The notes under the pieces are model-generated. The model did not search any database and was not told the DNA's origin. It worked only from the letters and a program-made list of their open reading frames with translations. The translations under genes were made by a program, and so were the position numbers. Shown here in pieces: positions 7,501 through 13,180 of a stretch of DNA of 16,730 nt (positions within the stretch are counted from its first letter, which is position 1; the number at the start of each line of letters is the position of its first letter). Source of the stretch: SZUA-252 sp035716005 (GTDB lineage: Bacteria > Eisenbacteria > RBG-16-71-46 > SZUA-252); the NCBI GenBank assembly GCA_035716005.1, contig DASTKG010000167.1, forward strand, positions 1 through 16,730, given 5' to 3'.

Positions 7501-9727
7501 GGAAGTCGTCGACGACCTCCACGTCCGTGACCAGCGCCGTCCGGGCATGAATCCCCTCGAACAGATCGTGCGAGAGGAGCGCGTTCTCGGGCACGCGCCC
7601 CTCGAGCGAGGCCGCGAAGGCGTCGATGTCGTAGAGCCCCTTGCCGGTGAAGATGCCTTCGCCGAAGAGATCCTGGTAGGTGTCCGAAACCGCCGTCGTG
7701 TAGGGATCGACGCCCGTGTGGCCCGCGTAGACGCGGGCGAAGAGCGAACCGGCGGCGCTCGACATGGTGACGCTCACGCGAGGCTGGAGAATTCCGTACC
7801 CCGACGTCACGCGGCGGAGCCGGTCGTCGAACCGGGGCCGATTGAGCGGATGCTCGATGATTCCGATCAGCTCCGCGGCGGCGTCGCGAGGCAGTCGGGT
7901 ATCGGCGTCGAGGGTGATGACGTAGCGGACCTTCTCCAGAATCGCGCGGTCCCCCACCACGACCTGAAACGACGTGTCGGAGGCCCCGCGCAGGAGCGCG
8001 TTGAACTCCTCGAGCTTTCCGCGCTTGCGCTCCCAGCCCATCCAGACGCCCTGCCGGGCGTTCCACTGTCGGGGCCGATGAAAGAGAAAGAAGCGGCCCG
8101 GGCCGTAGCGCGCGTTGAGCGCCTCGATTCCCGCGACGGCCGCGGCAAGACTCTGCTGGTCCTCCGGGCGCTCGGCCTCGGTGGCGTCCGGGAAGTCGGT
8201 GAGGAGCGCGAAGTGGAGGTTCGGGTCGACGTTCCCCAGCGCCTGCACCTCGAGATGCTCGACCCTCGCTCGCGCGCCGGCGGCGCTTCCGAGCAGGGTG
8301 GGCACCACCACCACCGTGCGCGCCTCGACCGGAACGCCGTGCTTCAGCTCGAGTCTCGGGAGCCGCCGCGGCCGGGCCACGCGATGCACCAGCCTCTGGA
8401 CGGACGACGAGGCGAGCTGGCTCATCGGGACGAGGGCCAGGAGAGCGATCCACGGCAGGAGCGGCCCCGCGGCGCCGTGGCCCCTTGAGTAGACGACGGC
8501 CGCGGCGACGCCGACCGCGGTCAGGAGCGCGATCGAGCCGATGTAGACGGCGACGCAATGCCGAAAGACGGCGCGGCGGAGCCGCCGCCTGAGCGGCGGG
8601 ACGTACGCGACGTCGTGCTCGAGGTCGCGCCGCCCCGGGCCGATCAGGTGATATCCGATATGGTCGCTCGAATCGTCGCGGCGCCTCTCCCCCACCTGTC
8701 GGGCGCTCTCGATCGCCCGAAGGGCCACTCGCACCTGAGCCTCGCCGGAGGGCTCCGACAGCTCCTCGACCGCCTGCCGGTAGCGATCCCGGCTCGCGAA
8801 GTCCATCCGGCTGTAGACGCCCGCCGGATCGCGCTGAAGCACCTGCTCCATCAGACTCACCTGCTCGACCGCGCGGTTCCAGTCCGTGGTGGCGACCAGC
8901 CGAAGCCCGGTGATGGAGTTCCCCATGGAGGCCTGGCCCATCGTCATGCGCTGGTGCTCGGCGTGGACGCACTCATCCACGCTGGAGCCGGCCTCCTTGA
9001 GCCGCCGATCGAGCGCCACTCGCAGCTCCCAGATGCGCGGGCCGAGCTCGCGCGTCCGCTGCACGAGCTGGACGACGAATCCGTTCGAGAGGCTCGGGGG
9101 AAGGGCCGGCAGCTCCGTGCCCGCCGCGGTCGATTCGAAGCGCGCGAAATATCGATCGGCCTCCACTTCGCCGCCGCGGCTCTCCATGATCTCGTCGGTG
9201 AGCCGCCGGACGTTCTCGATCAGGCAGAGCCGAAGCATGCTCGGCCAGGCCCAGAGTTCCCCGAGCGTCAGCGGCGCCACCGTCTGGTAGGCGCTCACGA
9301 ACCGCGTCAGGCGATGGAGATCGAAACGCGCGTCGCTGTGGCGAATGAACTCGAGCGCCATCGCGTGCACGCGGGCGATGCCCGCCCGGTCGCGCAGGGC
9401 GAGCTTGGGAAGATCGCGGTAATACCGCTTCGGAAGGTTTCTGCGCACCTCGAGGATCTCCGCCTCCAGGAGGTGAAAGTTATCGAGCAGCCATTCCGCG
9501 GCGGGGGCGATCGGCTCCCCGCGGCGAACGTCGGTCGCGAGGATCTGGTAGGCGTCGCGGAGGACTCGCGCGTTGTCGCGCAGGCGGTGGAGGAACCGGC
9601 GCGGCGCGCGACGGGGGTCGCGTGCCAGGGTATACGACGCGGCCAGCACCCGCGCTCGATCCTCGAGGTGATCGACGCTGAGCAGCTCGCCCCGGATCGG
9701 TCCGGATTCCACGTCGGGCGGCGCCAT
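1523..9727 (-). CDS. ndvB: Cyclic beta-1,2-glucan synthase (GT84/GH94, NdvB/ChvB type)
   Basis: The 2734-residue membrane enzyme builds cyclic beta-1,2-glucan from UDP-glucose. Such glucans accumulate in the periplasm, where they act in osmotic adaptation and host interaction. Its length is close to the roughly 2800 residues of rhizobial and Brucella enzymes. Visible parts: a helical N-terminal region (1-385); two membrane spans (about 391-412 and 421-443); the glycosyltransferase domain (about 465-770) with TLDADT (605-610), HDLFEG (720-725) and QRRWVRGDW (753-761); more membrane spans (about 800-975); a glucoamylase-like domain (about 990-1410) with QYKAFGVPDLGLKRG at 1281-1295; two GH94-type beta-sandwich repeats (about 1450-1720 and 1925-2200); and a C-terminal alpha-barrel (about 2235-2640) with GDWNDG (2406-2411, the family's catalytic Asp region) and ENGGQYTHA (2558-2566), which matches the phosphate-binding region of GH94 phosphorylases. 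All key motifs look intact. The start is 4 nt after the stop of the upstream gene, indicating translational coupling. GGGAGG lies 12 nt upstream, a long spacing. No NdvA/ChvA exporter is seen in the window. Confidence 0.95.
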   Translation of the reverse strand: MAPPDVESGPIRGELLSVDHLEDRARVLAASYTLARDPRRAPRRFLHRLRDNARVLRDAYQILATDVRRGEPIAPAAEWLLDNFHLLEAEILEVRRNLPKRYYRDLPKLALRDRAGIARVHAMALEFIRHSDARFDLHRLTRFVSAYQTVAPLTLGELWAWPSMLRLCLIENVRRLTDEIMESRGGEVEADRYFARFESTAAGTELPALPPSLSNGFVVQLVQRTRELGPRIWELRVALDRRLKEAGSSVDECVHAEHQRMTMGQASMGNSITGLRLVATTDWNRAVEQVSLMEQVLQRDPAGVYSRMDFASRDRYRQAVEELSEPSGEAQVRVALRAIESARQVGERRRDDSSDHIGYHLIGPGRRDLEHDVAYVPPLRRRLRRAVFRHCVAVYIGSIALLTAVGVAAAVVYSRGHGAAGPLLPWIALLALVPMSQLASSSVQRLVHRVARPRRLPRLELKHGVPVEARTVVVVPTLLGSAAGARARVEHLEVQALGNVDPNLHFALLTDFPDATEAERPEDQQSLAAAVAGIEALNARYGPGRFFLFHRPRQWNARQGVWMGWERKRGKLEEFNALLRGASDTSFQVVVGDRAILEKVRYVITLDADTRLPRDAAAELIGIIEHPLNRPRFDDRLRRVTSGYGILQPRVSVTMSSAAGSLFARVYAGHTGVDPYTTAVSDTYQDLFGEGIFTGKGLYDIDAFAASLEGRVPENALLSHDLFEGIHARTALVTDVEVVDDFPSNVLAHTGRQRRWVRGDWQILAWLFPWVPSRSGLERNRLPLISRWKILDNLRRSLVAPSTLALLASAWTWLPGAPWVWTLAVVAGASFPVYSQLWRGLRGPAEHQPFAVFLRDLREESAAAVAQVLLELTLLAHHSYEMVRAIALTLVRLLFTKRMMLEWETAATSAARSAGLSGRESLRAFANGMWASPAAAVAIGVTVGATRPAALPTASPLLLLWLFAPLVAFWLSRPAPAIAIVLDGRDREFLWSAARRTWKYFAESMGDAGHWLPPDNIQEVPERQVAERTSPTNIGMALLATLSAHDLGFLDPGDALDRIDRTITTVEGLEKYEGHLLNWYDTANLAPLQPRYVSTVDSANLAGALVALAVGLRRLALEPDLQAGSRGHAAAVADRADALANAMDFKFLYDEGRRIFSIGFRLADMEGPGRLDTSHYDLLASEARLASFIAIAKGDVPQEHWFQLGRGLVSAGGTPTLVSWSGSMFEYLMPLLILRQYPDTLLHHSCRSAVRAQIAHGRSHGVPWGISESAFNAVDRHGIYQYKAFGVPDLGLKRGLAEDLVIAPYASALAAMIDPVEATANLRRLSRAGGEGDFGFYDALDYTPRETEKAHDHAAPWGSARPVAVKAFFAHHQGMTVVALANALLNDRMVARFHADARIQATELLLQERVPRFVPLTRPRPIEVTRVTPPIPALRPRRYGTAHTRHPHAAFLSNGSYVTAVTNAGGGSSACRGLSVTRQRQDAVCDPGSQYLYLRDVRSGAVWSATYQPMRRDSEEYRTTFFADKAVVRHREEEIDTFLEIAVSTEDDVEVRRLSITNRSAHQREIEITSYVEVALATAADDLAHPAFGKLFLETECRPETASLLCGRRKRSPGDPGAWAIHVLSLEGYTQSAVEWETDRMRFLGRGRQPDDPIALDGRALSGTTGATLDPILSLRQRIRLAPGGFARLAFATGMAADRDAAISLCRKYADPTSAPRTFALAATQLSISLRHLGVSMDEAQLYERLASRVFYTDRSLGASSETMASNTLGPSGLWAHGISGDLPILLVRVLEGDDLSLVREVLRAQDYWRLKGLIADVVIVNEHPVGYRNEIHDRLGALLEGGPWGAWKDRAGGAFLLSGEGISEADRVLLQAVAPVVLTGELGGLLDHLDHPYVEMARPAATEFGDFPAAPREPNEEEDVDVPALKFWNGRGGFTTDGKEYVIVLNGADETPLPWANVLANPCFGSVVTAAGPSYTWAENSRENRLTPFANDPVTEATGEAIYLRDDETGAAWGATPGPMRRTAEAGRWVVRHGAGVTRYIHGEGRIHHELAIFVHTSDPVRFAVLTVTNRSARRRRLSAIGYGEWRLCAPRAGDERHVRSEFDLETSTILAQNPYNQAFRGRFAFAHAGPLASATADRAEFLGRNGTISRPAALDRRSLSKAFGAGLDPCCALHVALELEPGETRQIVFLVGQGDDRAAALALVRAHGSVSAALAALGEVERAWDERLGTVEVHTPDDSFDFLMNRWLLYESISSRLWARSAYYQPGGAYGFRDQLQDVMALTFAAPDLYREHLLRAASRQFAAGDVQHWWHAHSGAGVRTRCSDDLLWLPFAVARYAEATGDTSVLEERVRFLEGPPLEPGRSEAYGHPSTSAEEGTLYEHCVRAIDRSLTSGPHGLPLIGSGDWNDGMNRVGLEGRGESVWLGWFLSSVLKDFARLAETLGERERAAHYRNEAGRLAFVLEQAWDGDWYRRGYFDDGTPLGSMQSEECRIDSIAQSWAVLSGTAPEERAERAMDSVRSHLIRRDAGVVLLLTPPFDVSAADPGYIRGYLPGVRENGGQYTHAAVWVVMAVARLGSGDEAVELFHLLNPINHARMPADVVRYKAEPYVVAADVYAHPAHAGRGGWTWYTGSAGWMHRAGLESILGLERRGATLALDPCIPFAWPGFSVVLRLGETRYEISVENPLQRCRGIATVELDGIQVDPGAIPLYEDGGTHRVRAVIGERVAALSGA

Positions 9728-9731
9728 TCGC

Positions 9732-11801
9732 TTATCGAACCTCCCAGCCGATCGAGACCGCGGATACCCTGTCCTCGAGCCCGCGTGCCGCCGCGATTCG
9801 AATCTCGCTTCGGGATCCGAGGACGGTGAGCCGGAGAGCGGCCCCGGCGTCGAGCAGCCACGGCACGGTCGCCGATCGCAGCGTATTCGAGGGTCTGGCC
9901 CCGTCGAGGAAGAGGCTCCACCCGATGCGAACGGGTTTCACCGTCATCAGCCACGCCCTTCGTTCGAGGCCGGCATAGGCGAGTGTACGCCCAAAGGCCT
10001 TCCCGGCCACGATGCCTTCGATCAGCAAGGGGTGCGCCCTCAGGAGCGGCTCGCGCCCAAGACCGGTCCCAGCGCCGGGCCAGAGGGCCAGCGGAGCCTC
10101 GGCCGTGGCGAACGACAGGCCCGCCAGAGCCAGCCAGCCGCCGCGATCGAGGTGCCTGGTGCTCACCCTCGCCAACAAATCGCCCGCCTCGAACGGGGAT
10201 CCGCCGTCGAGGCTCGTCCACTGCCCGGCCCGCGCGAGGAGCGCGATTCGATCGCCGGCCAACATCGCCTTGATCTCTCCGTCGAGCGAGACGTGGGCGC
10301 CTCGGTCCGACCACTCGTCCGACGCCGCGCCGATTTCCAGCCTGAGATTCGGCGCGATCCAGTCCGAGAAGGAGAGGGCGTTGCGCCGGCGCTCCTCGCG
10401 GATCACCATAGAGCCCGCGGCGGGGCCGGCGCCCGACAGCGCGCCGACGGCGTACGTCTGCCGCTCCCAGAATCCCTCGACGCGCCAGATTCCCTGGCGG
10501 CCGCCCGGCGCCGGAACCGCCAGCCCCAGCGATACGCGCGGCCGCTCGCGCCCCCATCCGAAGCCCACGCTCCAGAGTTCCCCATTTCCGGTCGGACTCG
10601 AGACGCGAAGCGAAACCTCGCGCTCGACGAGCGCCTGAAGGCCCACGCCTCCCGCGGCGATCGGACTGTCGATGAAGAGCGGCCGTTCCACCAACGCCAC
10701 GTTCACCTGCGCGATTCCCTTCGGGAGCGGCCTCAAGCTGAGCCGCGCCTCGGATTGAGCGGGTATCTCCGCGAGTCGTCGGCGCGCCCGGACGAACGCG
10801 CCGGACGTCAACAATCGCCCCGGTGTCAGGTCGAGCTGCCCGGCGACGGCGCGGTAGCGCGTGCGTGACAGCCCATCGACCCGCGCGAGATCGGCACGCG
10901 GCTCGGAGATCCGATTCCAGGCGAGCAGCGCTCCCGCCTCGTCGCCCATGAGGAACCGGCATCCGGCGAGGAGCCGCCACGTGCCGGCGTCGTCCGGATC
11001 CAGGGCGAGAGCCTCTTCGGCGAGGCGCGCCGCGCCGTTCCAGTCCTCGGCCTTGAAACGCAGCCCGGCGAGAGCGCGGCGAGGCGCCGGCGAATCGGGG
11101 CAAATCGCCGCGGTCGAGATCAGCCTTCGCTCGGCATTCGCCGTGTCGCCGCCGCGGGCGCGACGCAACGCGTCGTCCACGAGCGCATCGCAACCGGTGA
11201 GGGGGACGACGGTGGAGTCGCCCGCGAGAGGGACGTCGCGAACCTCGGCTTCCGTGGCGCGTGGAGGCGGGAGGATCAGGAGCGCCCAGCGCCCGCTCCC
11301 GGCCCAGGCCCGGTCGAACGCGCGTTCGTCGCTGGTACGGTCCGGCGCCACGGCGGGATCGTGGGCGATCACCCCCCCGTTGGCCCACGCGACGATGACC
11401 ACGTAGTGGAAGGCACGCGAGGATGCCCGCACGAGCGCGACCACCGGCCTCCCCTGCGCCAGCTCCCGCTTCACGTCGGATGCCGTCGCGAACCACGGCT
11501 CGGCACCGAATCCCCGCGCGCGAACCGCCGCGACCAGGGAGTCGGTGCGGATCCCCGCGTCCCCAGGCGCCACGAGCCCCGCGAAATCTTCCGCCAGGAC
11601 CGCCGGCTCGCCCCAGTAGCGCAGCACCATCGCGATCGCGGCGCCGCCGCAGAGCGCTTCGGTCTGGGGCACGTAAGGAACGTCGAGGAGACGGACGGGG
11701 TCCGGCGAGGTCCCGGCGGCGGCTCGGGCGCCGACCGGGGCCCAACAGAAAGCGGTCACCGCCATGCCGACGATGACCGCCACCCGCGCGCGTGGAGACA
11801 C
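9732..11801 (-). CDS. PA2778-like C39 cysteine peptidase with TPR, POTRA and Omp85-like barrel
   Basis: The 689-residue exported protein has a signal peptide (about 1-28). A C39-type papain-fold domain (about 36-178) follows, with Gln46, Cys51 in the ALCGGAA motif, His132 in FHYVV and Asp148 in AHDP, which is a complete catalytic set. A TPR-like helical region spans about 203-300. A POTRA-like segment at about 308-375 carries LDLTPGRLLTSGAFVRARRR and a LAEIP step. The last 310 residues or so alternate like a beta-barrel and end with Omp85-type strands: LFLDGAR (630-636), LLDAGAALRL (649-658) and a final SIGWEVR. The first two parts match the PA2778-family cysteine peptidases; the barrel addition is unusual. 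It probably sits in the outer membrane with the peptidase in the periplasm. The start is GTG at 11801, with GAGGGAG just upstream overlapping the previous gene's stop codon. The substrate is unknown. Confidence 0.75.
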   Translation of the reverse strand: MSPRARVAVIVGMAVTAFCWAPVGARAAAGTSPDPVRLLDVPYVPQTEALCGGAAIAMVLRYWGEPAVLAEDFAGLVAPGDAGIRTDSLVAAVRARGFGAEPWFATASDVKRELAQGRPVVALVRASSRAFHYVVIVAWANGGVIAHDPAVAPDRTSDERAFDRAWAGSGRWALLILPPPRATEAEVRDVPLAGDSTVVPLTGCDALVDDALRRARGGDTANAERRLISTAAICPDSPAPRRALAGLRFKAEDWNGAARLAEEALALDPDDAGTWRLLAGCRFLMGDEAGALLAWNRISEPRADLARVDGLSRTRYRAVAGQLDLTPGRLLTSGAFVRARRRLAEIPAQSEARLSLRPLPKGIAQVNVALVERPLFIDSPIAAGGVGLQALVEREVSLRVSSPTGNGELWSVGFGWGRERPRVSLGLAVPAPGGRQGIWRVEGFWERQTYAVGALSGAGPAAGSMVIREERRRNALSFSDWIAPNLRLEIGAASDEWSDRGAHVSLDGEIKAMLAGDRIALLARAGQWTSLDGGSPFEAGDLLARVSTRHLDRGGWLALAGLSFATAEAPLALWPGAGTGLGREPLLRAHPLLIEGIVAGKAFGRTLAYAGLERRAWLMTVKPVRIGWSLFLDGARPSNTLRSATVPWLLDAGAALRLTVLGSRSEIRIAAARGLEDRVSAVSIGWEVR

Positions 11802-11808
11802 GGCTCCC

Positions 11809-12207
11809 TCAGTTGGCGATAAGGATAATGAGCAGGATGATGATGATGATCGCCGTGACCGAAAGGGTCACCGACTTCGCGCCGCCGACGCCCGCGTTGA
11901 CCTCCTGCGCGCGGGCCGCGATATCCTTCAACTCGGATCCCGACAGAACGCTCGCGGCGGCGGTCGCCCGCTCGATATCGAGCCCCGCCGCGCCTGCGAT
12001 GCGGCGAACGTCGGGCCGGCGCAGCAGATCCTGGATCGCCTGGCGGTCGGCGGCCTCACGGTCGACCTGCTTGTCGATCTGCGCCTGGATGTCGGCCGCC
12101 CCGACCACATCCGTTCTCGCGTCCCCGGCCCACGCCGTCCCGGCGAGACCGCCGCAGAGCAGCGCCGCCGAGAGCAGCGTCAGCATCAACCTCCGAAATC
12201 TAGTCAT
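11809..12207 (-). CDS. PA2779-family (DUF6627-like) small exported protein
   Basis: The product has 132 residues: a signal peptide (about 1-28, ending in AWA), a soluble helical middle, and a strongly hydrophobic Ile/Leu-rich C-terminus at 115-131. The middle carries the pattern typical of PA2779-like proteins: DRQAIQDLLRRPDVRRI (54-70), then GLDIE, then LSGSELKDIAARA. In known genomes PA2779 and PA2778 genes are neighbours, and here the next gene is a PA2778-type C39 peptidase, which supports both assignments. The biochemical role is not established. ATG 12207 is chosen because GGAGG (12213-12217) lies 5 nt upstream and a signal peptide starts there. A longer in-frame extension to 12306 would add a non-signal N-terminus without a ribosome binding site. 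It is the first gene of the three-gene operon, with a 7-nt gap to the next. Confidence 0.8.
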   Translation of the reverse strand: MTRFRRLMLTLLSAALLCGGLAGTAWAGDARTDVVGAADIQAQIDKQVDREAADRQAIQDLLRRPDVRRIAGAAGLDIERATAAASVLSGSELKDIAARAQEVNAGVGGAKSVTLSVTAIIIIILLIILIAN

Positions 12208-12427
12208 CACTTCCTCCGTTTCGTTTTGTCCGAGGACGTTCGCTTGCCGGGAGTGAGCCCCACCCGGAGTCGGGTTGGGAGGGAGGCCTTTCGGTCCCCC
12301 TCCCACCTCGGGGACCAGCGGGTAGAAGCCGCTACTCCCCCTTCTGCTGGAGCTGCCGACGTCTGCGTTCCTTCACCGGCGCCTCGACGTTCCGCACATT
12401 GAGTCACGCAAGAGTCGTCCACGCATC
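12208..12427 (-). promoter_or_regulatory. Long structured 5' leader of the glucan-synthase operon
   Basis: The region lies between the predicted sigma-54 start (about 12427) and the first start codon, and holds no gene. It contains several inverted repeats: AGCGG/CCGCT (12317-12321 and 12329-12333), GGTCCCC/GGGGACC (12293-12299 and 12310-12316), an overlapping GGGAGG/CCTCCC pair (12281-12286 and 12299-12304) that competes with the previous one, and a 9-bp stem with one mismatch at 12258-12279. The overlap of two mutually exclusive stems could permit switching, but I do not recognise a known riboswitch class. Confidence 0.4.
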
Positions 12428-12437
12428 GGGACCGAAA

Positions 12438-12453
12438 CGCAAAGAACGTGCCG
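12438..12453 (-). promoter_or_regulatory. Sigma-54 (-24/-12) promoter of the PA2779-PA2778-ndvB operon
   Basis: On the minus strand the site reads CGGCACGTTCTTTGCG. Against the consensus TGGCACG-N4-TTGC only the first base differs. GG (12452-12451) and GC (12440-12439) are exactly 10 nt apart. The predicted transcription start is near 12427. It faces the three-gene operon. An NtrC-type activator gene lies 0.9 kb away on the other strand and is the obvious candidate regulator. Confidence 0.7.
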
Positions 12454-12716
12454 CCACGCTTGACCTGGCGGGAAGTGTCGCGCCCATTGCCGCTTAGTGG
12501 TCTTCATGCCGCGCACCCGAGGCACCCGTCGGGCGGCGTTTCCGGGGCCCGATTACAAGAAGTGTGTAAAGTCTTCCGTCATGAGGCCGGCATTTGGCGC
12601 GGCGCGCCGCGCGTGGCGCGTCGGTCCGATCCGCGCCCCGAAGCGCTTCAGAACTCGCAACACCGCGAAGTCCCGTGAGAAGCGTCGGGTGGATGGCGAC
12701 GTCCGGGATCGCACGC
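12454..12716. other. Intergenic region upstream of the operon promoter, with two palindromes
   Basis: No gene is supported here. Plus-strand frames starting at 12448 and 12497 lack ribosome binding sites and a recognisable product. Two perfect palindromes stand out: GCGCGGCGCGCCGCGC at 12597-12612 and GAAGCGCTTC at 12640-12649, about 145-198 bp upstream of the -24 element at 12451. They could be activator sites, or the first could form a hairpin after the DUF3185-like gene that ends at 12717. No T-run follows it. Confidence 0.45.
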
Positions 12717-12932
12717 CTAAGCGGCTCGCTTCCTGGACGAGATCAGGAGTAGAGCGCCTCCCAGCATGGCGATCCCACCGACGATCGGAGACACCGGGAA
12801 CTCCTTGTGTTCCGTGGCCGTGGCTTTGATCGGTCCGACGTCGAGAACGGTATGCTGCTTGTTGTAGCCGATCCCGCCGTAGACGAGCGCGAGAATGCCG
12901 AACACGACGAGCACGATTCCAAGAATCTTCAT
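12717..12932 (-). CDS. DUF3185-like small membrane protein
   Basis: The product has 71 residues with two membrane spans (about 3-22 and 46-65). They are joined by a short loop containing YGGIGY (18-23) and TVLDVGPIKAT (28-38), then PIVGGIAMLGG (49-59). This spacing and the conserved GPI and PIVGG blocks match DUF3185 proteins, whose function is unknown. ATG 12932 has GGAGG 6 nt upstream (12939-12943). It lies 28 nt after the lmo0937-like gene on the same strand, so the two probably form a small operon driven from the sigma-54 element at 13165-13180. Such short membrane proteins are often stress-induced, which fits the setting but is inferred. Confidence 0.75.
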   Translation of the reverse strand: MKILGIVLVVFGILALVYGGIGYNKQHTVLDVGPIKATATEHKEFPVSPIVGGIAMLGGALLLISSRKRAA

Positions 12933-12960
12933 TCCAGTCCTCCGATCCGGCGAGAGTCGT

Positions 12961-13110
12961 TCATACCGCGCGCCGGCCTTGAATGACCCTGAGTAGCACG
13001 ACGATGACCGCGATGGCGAGCAGGACGTGGATGAGTCCGCCCATCGTGTAGGAGGTCATGAGTCCGAGAAGCCAGAGAAGCGCCAACACCACTACGATCG
13101 TCCAGAGCAT
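12961..13110 (-). CDS. lmo0937-family (DUF5670) membrane protein, 49 residues
   Basis: This very short gene encodes MLWTIVVVLALLWLLG at its start, then LMTSYTMGGLIHVLL, a second hydrophobic run, and a basic end VIQGRRAV. The order of LWLLG, TSYTMGGLIH and IQGRR is the signature of lmo0937-type proteins, which have two membrane spans and no known biochemical role. The length of 49 residues is normal for the family. ATG 13110 has GGAGG 9 nt upstream (13120-13124). It is the first gene of a two-gene unit with the DUF3185-like gene and is divergent from the response regulator gene. Its predicted leader from the sigma-54 start is about 44 nt. Confidence 0.85.
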   Translation of the reverse strand: MLWTIVVVLALLWLLGLMTSYTMGGLIHVLLAIAVIVVLLRVIQGRRAV

Positions 13111-13164
13111 CGTTGAGATCCTCCGTTCCGGTTGTGGGCCGAATGTCTTCGGGAGGTTCCGTCT

Positions 13165-13180
13165 CGCATTTCATGTGCCA
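13165..13180 (-). promoter_or_regulatory. Sigma-54 (-24/-12) promoter of the lmo0937/DUF3185 unit
   Basis: The minus-strand sequence is TGGCACATGAAATGCG. The -24 block TGGCAC is perfect, and GG (13179-13178) and GC (13167-13166) are 10 nt apart. The -12 block is ATGC against TTGC. Transcription would begin near 13154, upstream of the start codon at 13110. It lies 195 bp from the divergent response regulator gene. Confidence 0.65.

Noticed and set aside
987..8972. Very long minus-strand open frame (2661 codons) overlapping the glucan synthase
   Set aside because: Its translation over the synthase is Arg/Pro/Ala-rich low-complexity sequence with no domain. The overlapping frame has all the family motifs. 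Only its last 91 or so codons are a likely real gene.
2534..9829. Long plus-strand open frames (2534-5512, 5996-8488, 8558-9829)
   Set aside because: They are antisense to the glucan synthase, lack recognisable domains and have the Arg/Glu/Gly-rich composition produced by the complement of GC-rich coding DNA.
9307..11745. Minus-strand frame of 812 codons overlapping the C39-barrel gene
   Set aside because: Arg- and Gly-rich shadow frame without domains. The other frame has a signal peptide, catalytic residues and coupled start.
12208..12427. Known riboswitch (for example cyclic-di-GMP type) in the operon leader
   Set aside because: Hairpins are present but I could not match the conserved core of any riboswitch class.
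12448..12829. Plus-strand frames of 76 and 110 codons in the intergenic region
   Set aside because: No ribosome binding site, basic low-complexity product, and the second overlaps the well-supported DUF3185-like gene on the other strand.
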